Shown here piece by piece: positions 36,061-45,496 of a stretch of 64,000 nt of DNA (within the stretch, counting starts at the first letter, position 1; each line of letters starts with the position of its first letter). The stretch covers positions 1,320,573 to 1,384,572 of the forward strand of contig VZTG01008967.1 of the NCBI GenBank assembly GCA_013397845.1, given 5' to 3'. A program made the translations under genes and the position numbers. The stretch is from Melanocharis versteri. Its lineage: Eukaryota; Chordata; Aves; Passeriformes; Melanocharitidae. The notes under the pieces are model-generated. The model was not told where the DNA came from. It saw only the letters and a list, made by a program, of their open reading frames with translations, and did no database searches.

Positions 36061-36904
36061 TGGAAGTGCCTGTTAAGCAGGTAGGTACACCAAGACCTGA
36101 TGATCAGCTTGCTGCCCTCACACTGCACTCAAAACTGTTGTAGTTTGCAAAGTCCTAATTTCTTCTCTTCCAGACATGCTCCTGCTGGGGCACAACAGAG
36201 TGCACAGTGCATGTGGTCTTACCAATTTACCTGCATTGCTTGTGGTGGGACTGTAGTCTTTTGTGTGTGTTTTAGGAATTTTACTCCAACCTTAAAATCT
36301 TAAATTTCAAGGTTAGTGTTTTTAGCAATTACAGGAAGCTCCAGCATGTACTATTGAAACCTATCTGCTCCAAAGTAAGCTCTAAGCTTTTAAAAGAAGG
36401 TGGCTGTGGAAGTGCAAATGACTACTGAGGAGATGCAGTTACTGTATACAGGAAGCTCGGATCAAGTTCAAATGAAAGCTCTGGGCACCAGTTCTTAGCA
36501 ACTGATTTTAAAGCAGCTGTAATCTTCAAAGCTATCTATCTCTACAGCAGAGGCCCTGGGTATTATATACCTAATGAGTTAGACCATTTGAGCAACCTTC
36601 TTTCACATTAAAAAGGTACTTTAACTTTTTCTTTTGCCAGATTAACTGTTCAGTCTATTTCTGACAGATGAGATCAGCTATATGGAATTTTAATACTCTG
36701 TTTCTTCTAAAATGTGTCTGTGTTTATTTCCTTGGGCCGGAATGGAAGTTTTAAGACTGTTGAGGTTCAAAATTGGTTGTGTAATATTACTATTACTGTT
36801 TTGGGGTGTTTTTCAGTAACTCTTGGTCACATGCATAAAGCACAAATAAATAAGTAAAAGTAGAAATAAAGACATGATCTTGTTCCCAAAGAATTTCCAG
36901 CTAA

Positions 36905-37020
36905 GGTCCCGATCTAGTAAAATAGTTATGCGCTTAACTGTGTGTGCCTTGTGAGGTTCCATTGACCTCAGAGGGAATATTCAAAGTAGTATAATATGCG
37001 TACAAATCTTTGCAAAATTA
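36905..37020. repeat. Ancient symmetric amniote repeat, near complete
   Basis: The left arm reads GGTCCCGATCTAGTAAAATA, GTTATGCGCTTAACTGTG. The centre is GTTCCATTGACCTCAGAGGG, AATATTC. The right arm reads AAAGTAGTATAATATGCGTA, CAAATCTTTGCAAAATTA. This follows an old palindromic repeat whose arms read GATCCTGCAAAGACTTATGC and GCATAAGTCTTTGCAGGATC around a CCATTGACTTCAATGG core. Both arms and core are present, making this the most complete relic of the class in the window. It is probably a decayed non-autonomous DNA transposon; no name is claimed. Confidence 0.65.
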
Positions 37021-37914
37021 GAAGGTAAACTATAGTATGTCTGTTAAAATTTACTCTGCTTTAATGAACTGTAGATTCCTTTTTTTGGTCAAAATACGCA
37101 TAGAGTACTCCAGTTATTTTAAAGAATCTAAATCTTATTAGAAAATAATTAAACTATTACTTGATATAGGCACCAACACATTGTTTTCTTTTAACAGCAG
37201 GAAGGGAAGGTGAAAATTTCAAAATAGCTTTCGTATTTCTACAGTTTAAAAAAAAGCAGCACTCAAATAGGAAAAACTCTGTAGATTCTTATCCAATGGT
37301 CACTTAAATGAGAATACTTCAAGGGAGTGTAAATGTTTGTTTCATCAAATATTGGAACAAACCACATTGTTGAATGTGCACAAAACCACAGGTTAATGCT
37401 ATCACCTACACTTTCAGGAGCATACTACCACGGGCCAAGATGTGGACTTCTTATCTCCACTGGCAAAAAGTTACCTGTGCAAGTGCCTGTGAAAGAATGT
37501 GTATGTGGAAAGAGTTATTAGTTATGATATGGATGGCAGAACCACTGCACATGAAAATTACCTTAACAGGTAGCATTCATGAACATGTCCCAGAAGTGTC
37601 TTCAAGGAGTTTAAGACTGAGGATGTTAGCATGATCAAGTAATTCCTGGAAGAAACTCGCTGGCTTTTGGTAATGCAAGGAAAAGAAAATCCATCAATAT
37701 TAGGAAACATACCTGAAAGGATCTGATTTACTACGCATGTATTTCACATAGCTTTATTAAACATATCCTTTGCTGACGTATCATTATACTGAATTTCTTA
37801 ATCTTGAAAGAGCAAAGCTTTTGGCTCAGGGTTCAATCAAGTACTGCTGGCATTCCTGGAGTGACAATTTAATCTCCTTCATTGCCCACTTATTAAATAC
37901 CTTGAATATATTCT
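37021..37914. other. Non-coding DNA, no gene seen
   Basis: Nothing supported. Overlapping + frames at 37333-37634 (62 and 86 codons) lack recognisable domains. Confidence 0.45.
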
Positions 37915-38660
37915 CATGGTAAATCCAGCACCGAGGACAGAGACTTAAAACAGTTTATTCCTTTAATCAGAGATACATACCCATACCACAATAAAAACAC
38001 AATTTAAAATAGAACAATAATAACAAAGAATGAATGAATGCTAATTATAATATAACTATGAGGGAACCAGTAATATATATCTAAGGCTGAATTTATGGGA
38101 ATTGACCTGAAAGCAGAGTAGTAATCAACATGAGAAGAAAGCCTGATACCCTGGAGTAGATAGGAAAAATAGTTCTGGTTGATTAAGTTTCAGGCCACTG
38201 GGGTGAGGTAGGATTTTCAAATTGTGTTCTTTGGAGACTGCGTCAGGGAATGTACTTCTGGTCCGTGAAAGGACAGTTAAAAACTACATGGTGTCTGCTG
38301 GATCCCAGAGCATTGGATGAGACATACGTTCGCATAAGCATATTTATAGAAACACCACCACTAGTTATCTGGTCAAAAGCCTTCCCCTCTGTGCCGCACA
38401 ATCTCACATAGCCACGCTACTGCACAGAACATGATAATAAAGTTACCTTGATAACAAAGGGTATTTCACAAAGCTTATTTTGGAATCAGATTACAAACAT
38501 TGTGACATCTTGCAGGTACTGATGTCCCAGTGCAGGACGGCAGCAGATCGGGGGACCTCGGAGGTCAACTTTCTCTTCAGGAGAAGAAACCATTGCTGCA
38601 CGCTCCAGATGTAAGGAGGTTGCTCCACCAACACAGCTCAGGGATATCTGATCATGGGAC
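37915..38660 (-). mobile_element. Possible endogenous retrovirus LTR, minus strand
   Basis: Read on the minus strand, the stretch has features of an avian retroviral LTR. There is a TATAAATATGC word near 38345, and at the far end a polyadenylation-like AATAAA (+ strand TTTATT at 37954-37959) followed by a TGTCCTCGGTGCTGG word resembling the end of R/U5. No internal retroviral sequence, primer-binding site or second LTR was seen, and termini and target duplications are not clear. It abuts the CR1 at 38667. It is an old, non-coding copy if real. Confidence 0.3.
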
Positions 38661-38666
38661 ATACAT

Positions 38667-38969
38667 GGAATCACAGAATGACGGAAACACAGAATATTCT
38701 GTGTTGGAAGGGACCCACAAGGATCATCGAATCCAGCTCCTGGTCCTGCAGAGGACATCCCCAAAAATCACACCGTGTGCCTTAGAGCAGGGACCAAACT
38801 CTTCTTGAACTCTGCCAGGCTGGTGCTGTGACCACTTCCCTGGGGAGCCTGTGCCAGCGCCCAACCACCCTCTGGGTGAAAAACCTTTTCCTAAAATTCA
38901 ACCTAAACCTCCCCTGACACAACTTAATGCCATTGTCCCCGTCACCACGGAGAAGAGATCAGGGCCTGA
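38667..38969 (-). mobile_element. CR1 LINE, 3' end fragment, minus strand
   Basis: On the + strand the order is GGAATCACAGAATG (reversed tail), GTTGGAAGGGACC, GGATCATCGAATCCAGCTCC, AATCACACCGTGTGCC, CTTCTTGAACTCTGCCAGGC, TGGTGCTGTGACCACTTCCC, TGGGGAGCCTGTGCCAGCGC, CCAACCACCCTCTGGGTGAA and CCTAAACCTCCCCTGACAC. That is the reversed 3' region of a modern avian CR1 subfamily, with few visible differences, so it is younger than the other CR1 copies here. It is 5'-truncated after about 300 bp and carries no intact reverse transcriptase. Overlapping frames of 92 and 63 codons are shadows. Confidence 0.92.
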
Positions 38970-39112
38970 TCACACATGTGGACATTTCCTAGGGGAGTCT
39001 CATAGCAGCGCCCACCCCAGACGGCAGTGCAGATCTGGTTAATATGTATTAATCAACTCTAATTAACCTGCCTTGCAACAGCACCGCTTGGCGACATATG
39101 GAAGGACGCTCT

Positions 39113-39123
39113 GGGGGGGGGGG
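39113..39123 (+). repeat. Run of 11 G at the island edge
   Basis: An uninterrupted G11 tract lies between CGCTCT and TCGTTACACC, at the left boundary of the CpG island. Such runs are length-unstable and hard to sequence, so the true length may differ. Confidence 0.9.
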
Positions 39124-39209
39124 TCGTTACACCATACACGTTCTATTTCCCGTACAGCGTTTACGCAGCGCGGGCCACAGGTGCAGGCGGTGCCGGGACA
39201 CCGCTCCAG

Positions 39210-39429
39210 CCCTTCCCTCGCAGGGCGCGGTTATCCCGGGCAGTTCCCTGCCCCCGGCGCGGCCAGGGCCGCTCCCGCGCCGCCAGCCCTTCCCTCGCAG
39301 GGCGCTGTTATCTCGGGCAGTTCCCGGCCCCCGGCCCTTCCCTCGCAGGGCGCTGTTATCCCGGGCAGTTCCCGGCCCCCGGCCCTTCCCTCGCAGGGCG
39401 CTGTTATCCCGGGCAGTTCCCGGCCCCGG
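39210..39429 (+). repeat. 48-bp GC-rich minisatellite, four copies
   Basis: The copies lie at 39210-39257, 39287-39334, 39335-39382 and 39383-39429. Each starts CCCTTCCCTCGCAGGGCG, has TGTTATCCCGGGCAGTTCCC in the middle and ends GGCCCCCGG. Copies 2-4 are directly adjacent. Copy 1 is separated by a 29-base spacer containing GCCGCTCCCGCGCCGCC, and the same 17-mer recurs just after copy 4 (from 39441), so spacer and unit probably belong to one longer repeat. Copies are nearly identical; copy 4 lacks one C. The array ends close to the assembly gap. Confidence 0.95.
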
Positions 39430-39474
39430 GCGAGGCGAGAGCCGCTCCCGCGCCGCCGCGGCCTGCGCGCCCCG

Positions 39475-39512
39475 NNNNNNNNNNNNNNNNNNNNNNNNNN
39501 NNNNNNNNNNNN
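39475..39512. other. Assembly gap (38 N)
   Basis: The 38 undetermined bases lie in the middle of the CpG island, 45 bases after the 48-bp repeat array. The real missing length may not equal 38. It may hide further repeat copies and the transcription start or first exon. Confidence 0.98.
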
Positions 39513-41113
39513 GCTGCCGTGGCGGCTGGGGCGGCTCCGAGCCCGCCTGTCGCCCGCGCTCCCCGCGGCGCGGCCTCTCCCGGGGGCTCTGCGGGCCGCG
39601 GCCCCTCCTGCCAGGGCTGCGGTTGTGTCCCTGCGGATCCGCCGCCCCTCTGGCCCGTGCCTGCGTGCGCACGGGTGTTTTCTCCTGCCGGCTGCCACGT
39701 AACAGAACGCTGCCACAGCACATGCGTTCGTCAGCGGCTGTAATGCTGCTCCCTACCTGCTGCCTTTGGCTTGGTTGCTTCCCCTGTCACACGGTGTGGC
39801 AGTAAAATGCCAGCCCTAGGGAGATTACATGTACAAAGGTAATCGGAACGTTTTAAGACTTGGAAAGACAAGCACTGAAAAGTTAAGGAATTACAGAGGT
39901 GAAAGCTGATCGGCATTAACAACAGTCCTCAGTGAATAGTCGTTCTGTAAAAACAGTTTTGTTGCAGATTGTTTTCCTCCGTACTGAGTCAAAGGCAGGG
40001 TTTGAATAACGTATGTTTAATAAGGCACTGGACTGTATTTTGAAAAACTAAGAGGAACTCTGAGGAGACAGACTTACAGAGTATGTGCAAGTTTGGGAAC
40101 AAATGAGGAATGCACAAGTGGTTTGTAGCAGCAGAGGAAGCACAAGGAAAAACAAGTTCTGTTCGAACTCAAGCCTACCCTCACCTCTATCTTCTCCTTG
40201 CCCTGCTGTAGTCCTGTGCAGTGATGGTGTGCTATAGTCATGTCCTTCTCTTCCTGCCCTAGTTCTTTGGCTTTCCCTTGTTCACAGCTGCTGTTTCCTG
40301 GAGATCCCAGTTTTCTCTCTGAACTCCCCACCCTTTCTGAGTTTCCTCAGTGCACTGTCCAGACAACAGAAAGAAGGAGTACCTTTGCAATAAAAGTGTC
40401 TTGTTTAATTTGTGAGAGCATCAGGTGAAGTAAGCAGCTAGTGCCAGTGGGGATGAGCTGAACTGTCTGGGGAGGACAGTGATTTTACTTAGTGATGCTT
40501 ATACAAACAGTGCCTTTGGAGAAGAAGCAAAAGCTGAAATGTGTTGCTGAAGCATGTGTGAACACGTGGTGCCTGTTGGCAGCTGATCAGTGAGAAGGAG
40601 CAAGCTGGACTGGCCTTGCTCCGTAACTCCTGTACCTTTGCAACAGTGCACCAACAACCCACCAGACCACAGAACATCATTTTAATGTGTGAATAAAACG
40701 TTGAAATGGCAACTGGAAGAATGAGCTTTATGGTAAAATAAATTATGATTTTAACTGTTTGTTTCCGCCAAATACTGTTCAGTTTGATTATGTATGTGTC
40801 AAACCCTATTTAAAGTACTTTATTGTAGTCTTTTGGTTAGAATTTTGACTGCTTCAGCCAAGACTATGCACCTTGGCTTGGAAATGTAATCTTTGACAGA
40901 TGCATTAATTCTTTAATGTATTTTTTTTAAAAAAGCTCTCCAAAAGCTGGTGAATTCTTGTCATTGTACAGGTGTTTTGTTTATCTGAGGAAGGTATCGA
41001 ATGTTTAACTAGTGTTTTTTATAAGACACTGGTCAGAATCCATATAGGATAATAGTGAAGACCCTGAATAAGCTACACTTAGTCACCAGTTTCTTTATGC
41101 CTTACTTGGTTGC

Positions 41114-41482
41114 AGAATAGAATATTTCAGTTGGAAGGGACCTACAGCCATCATCTACTCCAACTGCCTGACCCCTTCAGGTCTGAGCAAAAGTTAAAGC
41201 AAGTTACTAGGGGCAGTGTCCAAATGCCTCTTGAACACTGACAGGCTTGGGGCATCAGCCACCTCTCTGGGAAGCCTCTTCTGGTGTTTGACAACCCGCT
41301 CATTATAAAATGCTTCCTAATGTCCAGTCTAAGCCTCCGGCACAGCTTTGAACCATTCTCAGTCATCCTGTCCCTGGATACCAGAGGGGAAAGATTGGCA
41401 CTTCCTTCTTCATGTCCTCTCCTCAGGAGAATGTAGAAAAATGAGGTTGCCCTTCCTTTTCTTCAAGAAGCCCAAAGTCCTT
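41114..41482 (-). mobile_element. CR1 LINE, 3' region, minus strand
   Basis: In + strand order: GAATAGAATATTTCAGTTGG, AAGGGACCTACAGCCATCAT, CTCCAACTGCCTGACC, GGGGCAGTGTCCAAATGCCT, CTTGAACACTGACAGGCTTG, GGCATCAGCCACCTCTCTGG, GAAGCCTCTTCTGGTGTTTG, AATGTCCAGTCTAAGCC, and a GAATGTAGAAAAATGAGGTT, GCCC, TTCAAGAAGCCCAAAGTCC end. This is the reversed 3' part of an avian CR1, extending further into the element than the copy at 38667 but more diverged. No reverse transcriptase frame survives. Frames at 41151-41366 and 41410-41742 are shadows. Confidence 0.9.
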
Positions 41483-42882
41483 AGTGTAAGTTCTCCATCT
41501 GATATGCAAATAGGCAAATAATAGAGTCTGCACAGAAAACTAATGCTTTCAACATTATATTCTGGGTGGGTTTGCATAGCATCTTGCAGGTAGAGCTGTG
41601 CTGATGCTGCTTGTGCTCCAAGCTCCCGGAGCAGCTGCCAGTTCTCACAGCTGCAACACAGCTGGAGTGTTGGACTGGACAGACGCTCAGCTGTAGGATC
41701 AGAGATCTCTCTAGCCCATTCCACAGAGGTTTTGTATCGCATAATTAATGTGTTTGAGCACTTTGCGGAACTGTATTAAGCAATCCAACTATCCTGCATT
41801 GAATGTTCTCTTTCTCCTTTCTGTTCCTGAAGGACTGTGAGTTTTGCTGTAGGATCTGAGGACTGTGGAGACTTTTTTGAGTTTTGACTTCTTTGTATAC
41901 AGTCTCTAGGTGATGTTTAAGAGGGAAGATTGAAGGTGCTTAGTGTTTGGAGAAGAAGCTGACAAAATTGTAACACGTAATCCTACGCAGCTTCTGTATT
42001 TATGTTAAAGGTTCATTGCACCTGGGAGGTAAAGTTATAAATTCCTATTTTACATTCTCAAACTTAACATGATTTTTTTAGGATTGAAGGAGGCACAGAG
42101 AAGGTAGAATGTAAGGGTTTTGACTTGAATCAGTACTGTGTAGGGAAGCTGGTTTAGAGATGTGGTCTCTTGGTGTTTTGTGTTAATCACAAGAAAATAG
42201 TTCAGCATTCTGTATTAATTTGTATTTTTTTGAAGCTGGCTATTTTATGCTCAGGTATATGGTGTTGCTGCAGTCTCTGGGGAGCTGGTGGAGCTTTTTG
42301 TATTTGAGACTTGAGTTGTTAACACAAGGATGTTACGAGGTCATCTATAACCATGGTGATGTTAGTTGCAGAAACTGGTGTTGTTGGTTATTAAACTCTG
42401 ATAAAACTGTTCCATTCGTATAAATCGAAGATGAATGTTATGGCTCTGAACTGTTGAAAGGGTTTTCTTTGCCCTGGCATTGACCCATAACTGTTTATTT
42501 GGTTTGGGGTTTTTTCGTTTGTCAGCTGCCGTTGTACAACCATTGGGTTGTCTGATATGTAATGTGACTTACGCTTTTTTTTGTGGGGAATGTTTTTGGC
42601 ACCTCTCTATCTCTTCACCAGTTGCATATTGACTAGGACCAGGTAGGAAATGATTGTTGAGGGATTCCCTATAGGAAAGCTACAGTAACAGTGACAGACT
42701 TTCCGTTACTTGCAATTTATAAAAGACTTAGAATTTGTTTTGTGTATGTTAGTGCTTTTTAGTGAAGGAAAACAAAACATTTTCTTTCTCTTAGACTTTA
42801 CAGTGACATTGCTATTTAAAATGCAATATCCAGGGATATTAAAGTTTGCGTTTCTTCATACTTTTATATAGGCTTATGTAGT

Positions 42883-43838
42883 TGTAGCAGTTTGATCCTG
42901 ACTGGATGCCAGGTGCCCACCAAAGGTGCTCTATCACTGCCCTCCTTGTCTGGGCAGGGGAGACAAATTAGAATGAAAGGCTCATGGGTCAAGGTAAGGA
43001 CAGGGAGAGATCTCTCAGCAATTGGGTCATGGGCAAAACCGGCTTGAATTGGGGAAAATGAGTTTAATTTATTACTGATCGAATCAGAGGAGGATAATGA
43101 GAAATAAACCAAAATCTTAAAAACATTTTCCCCCCTCTCCTCCCATCTTCCCAGGCTGAACTTCACTCCCAGTTCTCTACCTCCTTCCCACCAGCAGCAC
43201 AGGGGGATGGAGTGGAGGCTGCGGTCAGTTCCTCACACATTGTCTCCGCTGTTCCTTCTTCCGCGAGGGAAGCCTGCCCACACCGTTCCCCTGATCCAGA
43301 ATGGAGTCCCTTCCACAGGAGACAGTCCTCCATGAACTGCTCCCAGTGTGGGTCCCTCATGGGGTCCTGCCAGCAAAACTGGTTCAGTGTGGGCTTCTCT
43401 CTCCATAGGTCCTGCCAGGAGAGTGTGCCAACTTCCCATGGGGTCACAGCTACCTGTGGGCATCCACCTGCTCCACTGTGGAGCCTCCGTGGGCTGCCCC
43501 AGGGGCTGCAGGGGAATCTCTGCTCTGGCACCCGGAGCACCTGCTGCCTCTCCTTCTGCACTGACCTTGGTGTCTGCAGGGCTGTTCCTTTCATGTTTTC
43601 ACTCCTTTCTCCTGCTGCTGCTGCTGCTGTGCAGTAACACTTTCTCACCCCTTTCTTAACTCTGTTCTCCCAGAGGCACAGCCACTGTTGCTACTGGGCT
43701 CATCTTTGGCCAGTGGCGGGTCTGTCCTGGAGCCGACTGGCATTGGCTCTACAGGACGTGGGGGAAGCTTCTGGCAGCTTCTCACAGAAACTACCCGTGT
43801 AGCCCCCCACTACAACCTTGCCACGCAAATCCAATACG
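42883..43838 (-). mobile_element. Solo LTR of an avian ERVL-like endogenous retrovirus, minus strand
   Basis: The 956-base block matches a remembered avian LTR family. The + strand starts TGTAGCAG..ATCCTGACTGGATGCCAGGT, GCCCACCAAA, and finishes AACCTTGCCACGCAAATCCA, ATACG. Read on the minus strand, the LTR carries a polyadenylation-like AATAAA (+ strand TTTATT at 43068-43073) and ends in TACA. No internal retroviral sequence flanks it, so it is a solo LTR. Part of it (about 43295-43560) consists of degenerate 35-45 base tandem units, and a CTG run lies at 43612-43629. Target-site duplication is not evident. A 161-codon minus frame (43163-43648) and + frames of 103 and 141 codons through it are LTR-internal and not genes. 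Confidence 0.88.
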
Positions 43839-44176
43839 TTTTTTCCTTGGTAGGGTGTCAGGTTTGGGATTAAGCTAAATGACTGAAGAATTTTAAGGAT
43901 TAGAGCAAAAGTACTTAAGTAAAAAAAATGGGCTTGCAGTAAGTGCTCAGTGACAAACAAGCGGTTCAGAGCCCCAGTTTATGTGACACTGGTTCAGTTT
44001 TACAGTGCCTTAAATCTGTTGTTCTGGATGTTTTTTAAAGATTGTCGGTTTTGCGAAGTATTTGGCATTTGAGCTTCTGTTTTAGGACAGTATTAGGAAA
44101 TCTGACTCTTTAAGCCTTCCCTTTTACTTTTTTATGGCAAGTATGAGCAATTGGCAATATCATCTGTCAAATATAC

Positions 44177-44204
44177 TTCTTCAATATTTTCAAATATTGA
44201 AGAA
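44177..44204. repeat. Perfect inverted repeat, 12-bp arms, 4-base loop
   Basis: Left arm TTCTTCAATATT (44177-44188), loop TTCA, right arm AATATTGAAGAA (44193-44204). All 12 pairs are Watson-Crick. It is too short for a typical microRNA precursor and has no T-run terminator context of known function. Confidence 0.9.
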
Positions 44205-45472
44205 TGAGAACTTTTTATGGTTGCTGACTGTTCAATATGTGTTGGAGAAATAGAATCAAGGCTGATACAGCCTATTAACAGAAATAAATATAAATTAATG
44301 GTCAAGCAGAATTTCATGTTGGATTTAATTGCAGTCATGAATAAAATCTGTTTTGCTCTGGGAGATTCTCTTCTTTAAGGTTTTGTGAAAAGCGGAAAAC
44401 TAGAGAGTTGGAACCTGACTTATTCAAAAACAATATCAGGCATATCTGAAGACATGTCCTTGAGAATGGAATATTTGAAAGGTTAAATGTTTCTAAGTCT
44501 TTAAATGCAAAATTTCAGAATGATCAAATGTCCATGTTTGAAGCTGTTGAACACATAAGGATGCCAGATTCATGAGGCTGCCACATCTGTTATTCATGTA
44601 AGTTCTGCATATAGATTCTGTAAGACGATTAGCTGATTCTTAAAAAAAAATTGGTACAATAGGCCAATATTCACACAAAAAATATGTTCAGCTGCTCTGT
44701 ACAAATGTGTAATGAGGAGGAAAAATCCCCACATAAAACTTGTCTCCAAAACTAGTTCTTTTGAAAGCCAGAACAAATGACATTGAATATAAATTTTAAG
44801 CAAACCTTCTAGTTACAAGGCCACCTGACTTTTGTAGTACATTGCTTTGGCTACACATAAGGCAGCGGTGACTTTATAATTTTACTTTATTTTTTAATTT
44901 TACATGCTCTATGCAAAACAGTTTTTCACGTGTACCTGTGAAAGTCCAACTAATTTCATTGTTTGGAATGCAGCCTATGGGATAATTTAAAATAGCAGTG
45001 CTATTAGAAGAGATGGAGAGCTGGTGTTTTATCCTTGGTGGCAGATTTGAGATATTCCTGCACGTCTTTGTACAGTTTGGTATTTAGAGCATTCCCCTAG
45101 GAGAGAAAAAGGGTAGGAGTGTTTGTATATGGTGTTATAGCTTATTCATTGCTGCTGTCACCGCATTAAATAAAGCCTAAAAAAGGCACAGAGAATGCCC
45201 AAACCAGGAGCTGGTCCCCCAAACTGACTATAGAGGACCGCCTTGAGTAGCATGATGTAATTGTTGACATAGCAGAACTAAAAGGGGGTGTTTTTAAACA
45301 TAGGTACTTTCTGATCCCTTTCAGAGTGTTCAGGATTGCTTGAAGAGGTACCAAGAATAAAATTCAGCCACTGAAATTGTGTGATGTACACTGTGCTAAT
45401 AGAGAAAGGCAAGACCCTCACTGGAAAATTTCTAGGTGTTTACAAATAAAAAGTTTGAAAAATGTTAGTAGA

Positions 45473-45496
45473 TGAAATCTAGAAATCTAGATTTCA
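45473..45496. repeat. Perfect inverted repeat, 10-bp arms, 4-base loop
   Basis: Left arm TGAAATCTAG (45473-45482), loop AAAT, right arm CTAGATTTCA (45487-45496). The centre also contains a direct repeat, GAAATCTAG. Function unknown. Confidence 0.9.

Larger units (their letters stand above)
39110..39740. promoter_or_regulatory. CpG island, best promoter candidate in the window
   Basis: From about 39110 the sequence changes sharply to GC-rich DNA dense in CpG (CGTACAGCG, GCGCGGGCC, GCCGCTCCCGCGCCGCC, CCCGCGCTCCCCGCGGCGCG). It returns to ordinary composition near 39740. No TATA box is obvious, as usual for island promoters. Downstream DNA shows a mild G-over-C and T-over-A excess on the + strand, which favours a transcript running to the right, but a divergent promoter is possible. 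The first exon cannot be defined because 39475-39512 is unread. Long frames across the island (up to 235 codons, both strands) run through repeats and the gap and are not evidence of coding. Confidence 0.75.

Noticed and set aside
39210..39429. CRISPR-like array
   Set aside because: The units are directly adjacent, without unique spacers of regular length, and the genome is vertebrate. It is a minisatellite.
39073..39805. Frames of 105-235 codons on both strands across the CpG island
   Set aside because: They read through the 48-bp repeats and the 38-base gap, and several overlap on opposite strands. GC-rich DNA has few stops; there is no coding signal.
43163..43648. 161-codon minus frame as a host or viral gene
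   Set aside because: It lies entirely inside a solo LTR, in its tandem-unit region; no viral protein motif is visible.
42883..43838. Complete provirus
   Set aside because: No second LTR, no internal coding sequence and no primer-binding site beside it; it is a solo LTR.
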